From assembly GCF_009765685.1 (NCBI RefSeq), contig NZ_LMUY01000022.1, positions 1-39,279 of the forward strand: a stretch of 39,279 nt of DNA, read 5' to 3'. Position 1 is the stretch's first letter. The number at the start of each line of letters is the position of its first letter. Origin of the DNA: Acidisphaera sp. L21 (GTDB lineage Bacteria > Pseudomonadota > Alphaproteobacteria > Acetobacterales > Acetobacteraceae). The position numbers and the translations under genes are program-made. Below the pieces are notes generated by a model. That model searched no databases. It had not been told where the DNA came from and was given only the letters and a program-made list of their open reading frames with translations. Below are positions 32,893 through 39,279 of the stretch, one piece after another.

Positions 32893-33488
32893 GTGGCACC
32901 CTCCCGCCCCCCCTCGTCTTGGACGAGATCCTTGCCAGCGTCCATGAGGAGCTGGAAACCGGAGCGAGCGGCGCGCGCGTCCGGCAGATCGCGGACGCAA
33001 ATCCCGGCGTGCGTGACGATATCCTCGCCTTCGCCGCTGAGTGGTCCGCCTCCCTTGGAAGCGATCTGGCCGACGACGAGCTCGAAGTCACCCGGACAGC
33101 GCGCGAGCACCACCTAATACTGGAGCGCTTCTGGGCAGCGGCGGCCTCGCAGGACGCGAAGCCCTTCGACGGGCTCCCTGTGGGGCGGTTGGGCGACATC
33201 GCCGCCAGGTGCAGGATCGACACCGACATCTTGCGCCAGATCGTTCGCGGCAAGGTCGACGAGATGTCGATCCCTGCAAAGCTCGTTGGGTGGCTCAGTG
33301 CGGAGCTGGACATCCCCCAACAAGCAGTTTGGGCGTCGCTCGCTTCGGCCGAAAAAGCCGCCTATGCGGATTTCTTCGCCCCTGGCGGGTTGAAGCAAGC
33401 AAGGAAGATGCGCTTTGCTGACGTCGTTAGGGAGTCGGCCCTAGACGATGTCGACAAGCGATTCTGGCTGGAACCGCTAGAGCCGTAA
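32889..33488 (+). CDS. Helical, helix-turn-helix-like protein paired with the IrrE fusion
   Basis: A 199-residue protein of no firm family. Residues 98-150 (VGRLGDIAARCRIDTDILRQ, then a linker, then LVGWLSAELDIPQQAVWASL) read like an XRE-type helix-turn-helix with a following helix. The N-terminal 90 residues are acidic and helical, as in many zinc-free anti-sigma-like proteins. Its ATG overlaps the sigma-like stop, and its stop codon directly abuts the start of the ImmA/IrrE-helicase gene. XRE-type repressors beside ImmA/IrrE peptidases are often the peptidase's substrate, so it may be a cleavable repressor or an anti-sigma factor. This role is inferred from neighbours. Confidence 0.55.
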   Translation: MSGTLPPPLVLDEILASVHEELETGASGARVRQIADANPGVRDDILAFAAEWSASLGSDLADDELEVTRTAREHHLILERFWAAAASQDAKPFDGLPVGRLGDIAARCRIDTDILRQIVRGKVDEMSIPAKLVGWLSAELDIPQQAVWASLASAEKAAYADFFAPGGLKQARKMRFADVVRESALDDVDKRFWLEPLEP

Positions 33489-36400
33489 ATGGACCAGTTC
33501 GCCATCATCCGATCGAGGGCGCGGAAGCTCCGCGCAGCGGCCGGCATACCGGATAGCGCGATTGGCGCCGAAGCGGCATGGACGGCGGCCGCCTGGCGGT
33601 CGCTGACGGTAAAGCTGAAGGCGCCCGACCACCCCGACCTCGAAGGTGGACACGGGCAGCTCGATCGCGGGTTCGCGACGATACTTATCCGGGACGATTT
33701 GCCGGACGAGGGGTTCGCCGAGGTTCTAGCGCACGAGATTGGACACTACGAGATCCACGATGGGCCATCTCCCGGGTACCATCCCCGCTCCGGGAAAAAC
33801 GGAGGCGATCCGATGCAGCGGATCGAAACCTATGGGATCAAGGAGCGGCGCGAGGCGCAAGCAAACGCTTTCGCACGGGAGTTCCTGCTCCCGAGGCCGC
33901 TCGCGAAGAGGCTGTTCGTGGAAGGCGGGACCGCGTCGGGAATCTCGGCCGCCTTGCGGCTGCGCTACGAGACCGTCATCCAGCAGCTCGCAGACGGCTT
34001 ACTGCTCCCGGATCTGCCCTCCGTCATGTTGGAGAGCAGGCGCCCCGATGCCGCATGCGACGTGTCGCAGTCGAGGGCGGTCGCCCACCGGGGCGGCCCT
34101 TTCCTATTGCGAGCAGGGCCCGGAACCGGGAAGACCAAGACCCTCACGGCCCGGATCGCCTCCCTGCTCGACGAGGGCGTGCCGGGCAGCGGGATCCTTG
34201 CCCTGACCTTTTCCAACAAGGCGGCGCGGGAGCTGGCTGAGCGTTTGCAGGGTGCCGCCGGCCTCAAGGCCGTCAACGTCTGGACGGGCACGTTCCACGC
34301 GTTCGGCCTCGACACGATCCGGCGGCACCATGCCCTATTCGGAGTGTCCGACGACCCGCCCGTTGTCGACCCTAGCGAAGCTGTCGCGATGCTGGAGGAG
34401 GCGCTGCCGGCGCTGGATGTCTCGCACTACCTGAACTTGATGGAACCGGCGCTGGCGCTGCGCGACATCCTGCGGGCGATCGCCAGGGCGAAGGACGAGC
34501 TCTGCTCCTGGGAAGGTTACGAACGGCTTGCCGAGGCGATGCGCCGCACGGCACTGACTGACGACGACCGCCTCGCAGCCGGGAAGGCGCGGGAGGTCGC
34601 GCTCGTCTACAAGCACTACCAGCAGACGCTGGCGGCTGGCAGGGCTGTCGACTACGGCGACCTAGTCATGCGGCCCGCTCTCCTCATGCGCTCGGACGCG
34701 GATTTTCGCGACGCGATCAGGAAGAGGTTCACGCACGTCCACGTTGACGAATACCAGGATGTCAATCGGGCGAGCGCAAAGCTCGTGCAGGAGATCGTCG
34801 GGGAGGGACGGAACCTCTGGGTCGTCGGCGACGCCCGCCAGTCGATCTACCGCTTCCGCGGCGCGTCGGCGGCGAACGTCGCTCGCTTTGAGGCCGACTA
34901 TCCCTCAGGCAGGCGGGATGGCCTGGAAAAGAACTACCGCTCCAGCCAGGAGATCGTGGACCTCTACACGAGGTTCGGCGGCACCATGAAGGTAAGTGCT
35001 TACGCCGGGGATGCCGCGCTGAGCGCTGCCAACGGGCTGAGCGGGCGAGCCCCCGCGATGTGCGTTGCACCAGACGGCGCCGGTGAAATGGACCAGCTGG
35101 CCGGTTCCATCCGCGACCTGCAGTCGACAGGCGTCGAACTGGCGGACCAGACGGTGCTTGCCCGGAGCAACGGTGCCTTGGCGAAGATCGCGGACGAGCT
35201 CAATGCGCGCGGCATACCCGTCCTCTACTTGGGCCCTCTGTTCGAACGGCCCGAGGTCAAGGACTTGCTGTGCGTCCTCTCCCTGGTCGCCGACGATGTC
35301 GGTCCCGGCCTCCTTCGCGCGGCCTCGTTGCCCGAATACGGCGTGCCTTTGGAGGACGCGCTCGCGGTCATACAAGCCGGGAAAGCGACCGAGCAGCGGG
35401 TGTTTGACCTGCTGTGTAGGCTCGAAGGCGTGAGCGGGCTTTCCACGGCCGGTCGCGAGGGACTTGCCCTCCTCGCCCGCCACCTGCAAGGGATGACGCG
35501 CGGAACAACGCCGTGGCTCGCCCTCGGCCGCTACCTCTTCGACGCCAGCGGTTATTTCCGGACCGTGCTCTCTGGCCAGTCGCCTTCCGCCACCATGCGG
35601 CGCGTCGCCGTCCGCCAACTGATCGAGGCGCTGCGCCAGATGCCGCTTTCCGGCAAGGGAAGCCCGATCCGGCGGGCGCTCGACCGAGTGCGCCACATGA
35701 TCCTGCTCGCCGATGAACGCGACCTCCGCCAGCTCCCTGCCGAGCTCGAAGGCCTCGACGGCGTCCGGCTCATGACCGTCCATGCCTCGAAAGGCCTGGA
35801 GTTTGACGCTGTGCACATGCCCGGGCTGTTCGCAGGGGCAATACCTGCGGCAAACCGCCCCCCGGCTTGTCCGGCGCCCGCCGGGATGATTGAGGGCGAG
35901 GAATCGGACGCGCACGAGGCCGAGGAGGAATGCATCCTCTTCGTCGCGATGTCCCGGGCACGGTCGCACCTTCGCCTCTACCGCCCGGCTACCCGCAACG
36001 GGCGGAACGCCGGCCCCTCGAAGTTCCTCGAACGCGTGCCCGCCGCGCCGGGAAGAAGCCTGCGTGGTTTGCCGCGCCTCACGCCTGTGGCGGCGTTCCC
36101 GGCAATCACGTCTCCAGGCGCGCCCGACGGACTGAGCGCCTCCGACATCGAGGGCTACTCCCGTTGCCCGAGGCGCTTCTTCTACTCCCGCGTGCTCGGC
36201 CTGGCGGCCCGGACTCGGGCGGGAGCCTACCTCGACGCGCACGGCTGCTTGCAGCAGGTGCTTGCCTATGTCCGTGGCCTCGCGGAAGGCAAGGCATACG
36301 ACGAGGCGCGCGCCCAGGTGATCTTCGACGAAGCGTGGGCACGGACCGAGCTCGACCAGCATCCCTTCGGCGGCGCCTACCGCAACCTGACGCTTGGCAT

Positions 36401-36836
36401 GCTCGGCCGCCTCCACCGCTCCGCAGCCGGCGATCGCCTCCCCGGAGGCTTTCTGTCGACCCGGGTAGCGAACGAAGCTATCGCGATTCCCGTCGACCGC
36501 GTCGGGGCAGAGAATGCAACGGTGGTCCTGAAGACGATTCGGTCGGGCCGCCTGTCGAAATCGGACCCTGACCGCCTGTCGGCTACCCTGATGTTGAAGG
36601 CGACCCGGGAGGCGTTCGGCGCAAGCGCCCGCGTCGAGAACCACTACCTCCAAGACGGCGGCGTCGCACGCATCGACCAGACCGCGGCTAAGTTCGGGAA
36701 GCGCGTCGGCGATTGCGAGCAGGCGGTCGCCGACATCCGAGCCGGCCGCTTCGAGCCGATCAAGAGCGACTTCGGCTGCCCGCGCTGCCCGTTCCTCTTC
36801 GTGTGCGCGGTTCCGGGCGAGCCATCCGCCACCTGA
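33489..36836 (+). CDS. ImmA/IrrE metallopeptidase - UvrD helicase - AddB-like Fe-S nuclease-domain fusion
   Basis: A 1,115-residue fusion. Residues 55-175 form an ImmA/IrrE peptidase with the zinc motif HEIGH (82-86) and the typical NAFAREFLLP helix with a downstream Glu. Residues 195-830 form a UvrD-type superfamily 1 helicase: AGPGTGKT (209-216), VDEYQD (419-424), NYRSSQE, RLMTVHASKGLEFDAVH and ILFVAMSRARSHL. The C terminus resembles the AddB/RecB-family nuclease with an iron-sulphur staple: C893 in YSRCPRRF plus C1097, C1100 and C1106. The usual acidic residue two before the nuclease lysine (K1015) is Val1013, so catalysis may be lost. It could sense DNA damage or phage DNA and cleave a regulator. 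It starts immediately after the preceding stop codon. Confidence 0.85.
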   Translation: MDQFAIIRSRARKLRAAAGIPDSAIGAEAAWTAAAWRSLTVKLKAPDHPDLEGGHGQLDRGFATILIRDDLPDEGFAEVLAHEIGHYEIHDGPSPGYHPRSGKNGGDPMQRIETYGIKERREAQANAFAREFLLPRPLAKRLFVEGGTASGISAALRLRYETVIQQLADGLLLPDLPSVMLESRRPDAACDVSQSRAVAHRGGPFLLRAGPGTGKTKTLTARIASLLDEGVPGSGILALTFSNKAARELAERLQGAAGLKAVNVWTGTFHAFGLDTIRRHHALFGVSDDPPVVDPSEAVAMLEEALPALDVSHYLNLMEPALALRDILRAIARAKDELCSWEGYERLAEAMRRTALTDDDRLAAGKAREVALVYKHYQQTLAAGRAVDYGDLVMRPALLMRSDADFRDAIRKRFTHVHVDEYQDVNRASAKLVQEIVGEGRNLWVVGDARQSIYRFRGASAANVARFEADYPSGRRDGLEKNYRSSQEIVDLYTRFGGTMKVSAYAGDAALSAANGLSGRAPAMCVAPDGAGEMDQLAGSIRDLQSTGVELADQTVLARSNGALAKIADELNARGIPVLYLGPLFERPEVKDLLCVLSLVADDVGPGLLRAASLPEYGVPLEDALAVIQAGKATEQRVFDLLCRLEGVSGLSTAGREGLALLARHLQGMTRGTTPWLALGRYLFDASGYFRTVLSGQSPSATMRRVAVRQLIEALRQMPLSGKGSPIRRALDRVRHMILLADERDLRQLPAELEGLDGVRLMTVHASKGLEFDAVHMPGLFAGAIPAANRPPACPAPAGMIEGEESDAHEAEEECILFVAMSRARSHLRLYRPATRNGRNAGPSKFLERVPAAPGRSLRGLPRLTPVAAFPAITSPGAPDGLSASDIEGYSRCPRRFFYSRVLGLAARTRAGAYLDAHGCLQQVLAYVRGLAEGKAYDEARAQVIFDEAWARTELDQHPFGGAYRNLTLGMLGRLHRSAAGDRLPGGFLSTRVANEAIAIPVDRVGAENATVVLKTIRSGRLSKSDPDRLSATLMLKATREAFGASARVENHYLQDGGVARIDQTAAKFGKRVGDCEQAVADIRAGRFEPIKSDFGCPRCPFLFVCAVPGEPSAT

Positions 36837-36952
36837 CCCCGCTCTTCTAGGGCTTGTAAATTCCGCCCCCTGCCTGTTTCCGCTTCCGGCCTTGGCTACC
36901 GATCAGGTTTCTCAGGACGGCGAGGTGCCGTCTCCCATGAGGAACCGAACCT

Positions 36953-37423
36953 ATGCCCACCATTGTCTTCGTCACAGTCGAGACCGAGCCGCTGGCGCGC
37001 TTCGATCTCGGCGAAGCCGCCGTCGTCGCCGACCTCCTCCGCGTCCTTGAAGGTCGCGGTATCGACGTTGCCGAGCTCCTGGTCTTCAAGGAGGACCACC
37101 GCGAGCCGCTGGAGCGCCATCATCCCCTCCACGGCCACGACCGCCCGGTCTTCCACGCCCACAGGGCGCGCGAAATCGAGGTGGAGGTCCACTACAACGC
37201 CGCCACTTTCCACCACCGCTTCCCGCCGTCCGCCACGGTCGCGACGGTGACACGCTGGGCCGTCGAGGAGGCGCGCCTCGGTCCGGAGGAGGCAGGGGAG
37301 CACGTGCTCCAGGTCAGTGGCACCCGCGACAAGCCCAGCCTCGATAAGCACCTGGGCTCGCTGGCCCACGGAGGCCGCAAGGCAAGCTTCGACTTGGTCC
37401 GCAAGCAACTGGTGCAGGGCTGA
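36953..37423 (+). CDS. Ubiquitin-like modifier with two beta-grasp-like domains (BilA-type)
   Basis: A 156-residue protein that reads as two tandem ubiquitin-like units. Unit 1 spans about residues 3-70 (IVFVTVETEPLARFDLGEAA, then a helix). Unit 2 spans about 73-156 (REIEVEVHYNAATFHHRFPP, a helix TVTRWAVEEARLG, strands). It ends LVQG, with a free C-terminal glycine ready for adenylation. This fits ISG15-like bacterial modifiers (Bil/Bub) and multi-ubiquitin proteins. Its stop overlaps the E2 start by one base (TGATG), and E2, isopeptidase and E1 follow. The ATG at 36953 has a GAGGAA ribosome binding site 8 bases upstream. The fold assignment is from pattern and context. Targets are unknown; in described systems phage structural proteins are modified. 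Confidence 0.75.
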   Translation: MPTIVFVTVETEPLARFDLGEAAVVADLLRVLEGRGIDVAELLVFKEDHREPLERHHPLHGHDRPVFHAHRAREIEVEVHYNAATFHHRFPPSATVATVTRWAVEEARLGPEEAGEHVLQVSGTRDKPSLDKHLGSLAHGGRKASFDLVRKQLVQG

Positions 37424-37899
37424 TGGACGCCTTTGCCGGCGCAGCCGAAAGGGCGTTCCTGGCGCACGTGGAACGCCCCGATTTCCAGCTAGCTACCCTC
37501 GCGGGCCGCTGGCGGGTCTTACGGGTCCAATGGCCCGCGGCGGACATCGCGGTGAGGGCAAGGAACGGGACCGAATGGGCTTTCCGTTTCCTGCTCGACG
37601 GCTATCCGGCTCAGCTGCCGAACGCACAACCCTGCGACGCGAAAACGGGCCAAGCACTCCCGCCGTCCGGGTGGCCAAAGGGCACCGGGCGCGTCGCGAC
37701 GGCTTTCAACCCGAATTGGAACCCGAACGCCCTCTACCTGCCCTGCGATCGCCTCGCCCTGCCCGGGCATACCTACTGGACCAACACCCATCCCGAGCTT
37801 CTCTGGAGGCCGGCGGTTGGGATCATCCACTACCTGGAGATCATCCATGAGCTTCTCTCTTCAAGCTCTTATCTCCCGCCTCTGCGGTCGGCGGCCTGA
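37423..37899 (+). CDS. E2-like ubiquitin-conjugating enzyme (prokaryotic E2 family)
   Basis: A 158-residue UBC-fold-like protein. The beta-sheet segment WRVLRVQWPAADIAVRAR and FLLDGYPAQLPNAQP precede NALYLPCDRLALPGHTYWTN. C108 in LPCDR is the likely thioester cysteine, as in bacterial E2 proteins of the Prok-E2_B kind; C71 is a second, less likely candidate. A C-terminal Trp/His-rich helix (LLWRPAVGIIHYLEIIHELL) follows. It would accept the ubiquitin-like protein from the E1 and transfer it to target lysines; no separate E3 is visible. Its 3' end overlaps the isopeptidase gene by 53 bp in another frame. Confidence 0.82.
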   Translation: MDAFAGAAERAFLAHVERPDFQLATLAGRWRVLRVQWPAADIAVRARNGTEWAFRFLLDGYPAQLPNAQPCDAKTGQALPPSGWPKGTGRVATAFNPNWNPNALYLPCDRLALPGHTYWTNTHPELLWRPAVGIIHYLEIIHELLSSSSYLPPLRSAA

Positions 37900-38362
37900 C
37901 CTTGCGATCTCGCCAACCTTGTGGGGCAACCTGCTTCAGGGATTGCGGGACCGCGGCCGCTATCAGCGAGAGAGCGGCGCCTTCCTCCTTGGCCCCGCTG
38001 ACGGACCGAGGCGGGTGACGTCTGTCGTCTTCTACGACGAGATTGATCCCGCCGCTTTCGATACGGGCATCATCGTGATCGACGGGGGCTGCATGGCCGA
38101 CCTTTGGCGCCTGTGCCGCGAACGGGGCGAGACTGTCGTCGCCGATGTCCATACCCATGGAGGTGCCGCAGGTCAGAGCGAGTCCGATCGCAAGCACCCG
38201 ATGATCGCTGAGCCTGGCCATATCTCGATGATCCTGCCGAACTTTGCAGCGGCGCCAGTCCGGCTTCGAAAGGTGGGACTCTATCGGTATCTCGGGCGGT
38301 TCAAATGGGATCGGCTTCAATCGTCGCTCCTGCGGCCGACATTGAGCATCTCGGGAGGTTGA
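37847..38362 (+). CDS. JAB/MPN (JAMM) metallo-isopeptidase, deubiquitinase-like
   Basis: A 171-residue JAB-domain metalloprotease. The zinc ligands are visible: the glutamate in RESGAFLLG (near residue 42), HTHGGAAGQSESD with both histidines, and the final Ser-x-x-Asp. The substrate-binding hydrophobic segment ISMILPNFA follows. In Bil/Bub-type operons this enzyme trims the modifier's C terminus and removes it from targets. Here the modifier already ends in glycine, so removal or editing would be its main task. The ATG at 37847 has a GGAGA ribosome binding site 6 bases upstream and lies 53 bp inside the E2 gene. The E1 gene begins 1 bp after its stop. Confidence 0.9.
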   Translation: MSFSLQALISRLCGRRPDLAISPTLWGNLLQGLRDRGRYQRESGAFLLGPADGPRRVTSVVFYDEIDPAAFDTGIIVIDGGCMADLWRLCRERGETVVADVHTHGGAAGQSESDRKHPMIAEPGHISMILPNFAAAPVRLRKVGLYRYLGRFKWDRLQSSLLRPTLSISGG

Positions 38363-38363
38363 A

Positions 38364-39279
38364 ATGAACGACCCAATCGAGGAGCTCAACCGCTCCGCAA
38401 AGCTATTCGTCGATAGCGGCGCCGCCGCGACGGTCGAAGACGCCATGGAACGGCTTCAGGCGTTCCGGCTGCACATCGTGGTCGGGGAGCGGGCGTCCCA
38501 AAGCCCGACCCATCAAGCAGCGCTGTTCACCGCGCTGAACTGCGGGCGAAGAACGTTTCTTGGCGGCGTCACAGTATCCGGCGCTCTTGGCGCACGGCTC
38601 GCCGTGTCCGTCATGCCGACGGGATCGCTCGCGGACGCGGTCGTGCATTTTAGGGGGCAAATCGTGGAAGAGGCGCCCCCCGGCGTCCCGGTCATCGCCA
38701 TCGGCACGACGTTCGATGCCGGAGCATCGTTCGCGGTGAGGGCGACGTTCGACGGCTGGCGCGGTGGCGTCGTGCCAGGCTTGGCCGAACCGCTATGCGA
38801 AGCGTCCGAGTTCGCGCTGTCAGGCGTGCTGGCGGGCGCGCTAGGGGTGGCCGAAGCCTTCGCGCACCTGAACGGGGAAGCCATGGCGGGCAGCCGTTCG
38901 GTCGGCATGTCTCTATGGGATCTCGCGCCTGGGGATTGGCGGTCGCAGGAAGCAGACGGGCCGCCGCCCGAGGTCCTGCCCGCCGACTTCTGGCTGATTG
39001 GGCTGGGGCACCTCGGACAAGCATTCCTGTGGGCGATCGGCCTCCTGCCCTACCCTGACCCCAGCGCGGTGCGGGTGTTCCTGCAGGATGTCGACACGGT
39101 CGGCGTTTCGACCGAGAGCACCTCCGTGCTCTCAACGGTGTATCACCGGGGCGAGATGAAGACCCGCGTTTGCGGCGAGTGGGCGAGCGCGCGGGGCTTT
39201 GAGGTCCGGATGGTCGAGCGGCGCTTCGGCGCGGACCTAAGGGTCGCCCCCGACGAGCCGGCGCTGGCGCTGTGCGGCG
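38364..39279 (+). CDS. E1-like ThiF adenylyltransferase, N-terminal part (continues at position 1)
   Basis: This is the 5' part of a 451-residue E1; the rest is at 1-484. Residues 1-200 form a lobe without a nucleotide-binding glycine motif, resembling the inactive adenylation-like domain of bacterial E1 proteins. The active ThiF domain begins at DFWLIGLGHLGQAF (GLGHLG at 213-218), followed by an acidic loop FLQDVDTVG (about 239-247) and the conserved STESTSVLS stretch. It activates the ubiquitin-like protein by ATP-dependent adenylation and loads it on a cysteine (probably C383). The ATG at 38364 follows a GGGAGG ribosome binding site and lies 1 bp after the isopeptidase stop. Confidence 0.9.
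   Translation, partial: MNDPIEELNRSAKLFVDSGAAATVEDAMERLQAFRLHIVVGERASQSPTHQAALFTALNCGRRTFLGGVTVSGALGARLAVSVMPTGSLADAVVHFRGQIVEEAPPGVPVIAIGTTFDAGASFAVRATFDGWRGGVVPGLAEPLCEASEFALSGVLAGALGVAEAFAHLNGEAMAGSRSVGMSLWDLAPGDWRSQEADGPPPEVLPADFWLIGLGHLGQAFLWAIGLLPYPDPSAVRVFLQDVDTVGVSTESTSVLSTVYHRGEMKTRVCGEWASARGFEVRMVERRFGADLRVAPDEPALALCG
39236..39279. repeat. Terminal direct repeat (circular junction), copy 2
   Basis: Identical to 1-44. It shows that the sequence closes on itself, and the reading frame of the E1 gene continues across the join. Confidence 0.93.

Noticed and set aside
34905-36653. Long minus-strand open frame of 582 codons opposite the helicase fusion
   Set aside because: It is a shadow of high-GC coding on the plus strand; helicase motifs and the AddB-like cysteines lie in the plus frame.
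36953-38362. Assignment of the ubiquitin-like genes to type II CBASS (Cap2/Cap3) or to a PRTRC locus
   Set aside because: There is no CD-NTase or CBASS effector, E1 and E2 are separate proteins, and none of the other PRTRC genes are present. The double ubiquitin-like protein fits Bil/Bub better.
1-39279. tRNA or rRNA genes
   Set aside because: I saw no cloverleaf-like arrangement with the conserved T-loop sequence and no rRNA-like sequence on either strand.

Overview
The window appears to be one complete circular plasmid of about 39,235 bp, opened inside a gene. Its last 44 bases (39236-39279) repeat its first 44 exactly. Joining the ends restores one uninterrupted reading frame of 451 codons for an E1-like (ThiF) protein, running from 38364 through the junction to 484. 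The host is most likely a GC-rich alphaproteobacterium, possibly of the Acetobacteraceae or rhizobial kind. That inference rests on the RepC-type initiator, the TraA/TraD/TraG mobilisation set of the Ti/rhizobial type and the overall codon style; I see no rRNA or tRNA that would settle it.

Backbone. A partition and replication block lies at 5.4-8.8 kb: a GTGCAC-rich repeat array, a short ParA, a ParG-like ribbon-helix-helix protein, a small ribbon-helix-helix protein, and RepC with an internal AT-rich stretch that is a probable origin. Mobilisation genes lie at 13.1-20.0 kb: a TraG coupling protein, TraD, a candidate oriT and a TraA relaxase-helicase. No mating-pair (type IV secretion) genes are present, so the plasmid looks mobilisable rather than self-transmissible. 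Two addiction modules, higBA (9.8-10.4 kb) and fitAB/vapBC (20.0-20.7 kb), should stabilise it.

Defence and DNA-processing load. Nearly all the rest looks like genome-defence or DNA-processing machinery. There is a YhaO/YhaN (SbcDC-like) pair at 0.5-5.2 kb. A putative modification-dependent nuclease overlaps repC. A 2,606-bp Tn3-family element (10484-13089) has 38-bp inverted repeats and a perfect 5-bp target duplication; it carries a resolvase and an Mrr-like protein but no transposase. A four-gene type I restriction-modification operon (20.8-27.9 kb) has an extra small nuclease-like gene between hsdS and hsdR. A segment at 28.1-31.9 kb holds two tyrosine recombinases. Each is preceded by a lox-like site, and the two sites share one 8-bp core.

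The most interesting region is 32.1 kb through the junction to 0.5 kb: seven co-directional genes. The first three encode a sigma-factor-like protein, a helical helix-turn-helix-like protein, and a 1,115-residue fusion of an ImmA/IrrE metallopeptidase, a UvrD helicase and an AddB-like iron-sulphur nuclease domain. After 116 bp come a double ubiquitin-like protein ending in glycine, an E2-like protein, a JAB/MPN isopeptidase and a two-lobed E1. The last four match the bacterial ubiquitin-like conjugation (Bil/Bub) architecture. I know of no described system that joins these to the first three, so the block may be a composite, damage- or phage-responsive conjugation system.
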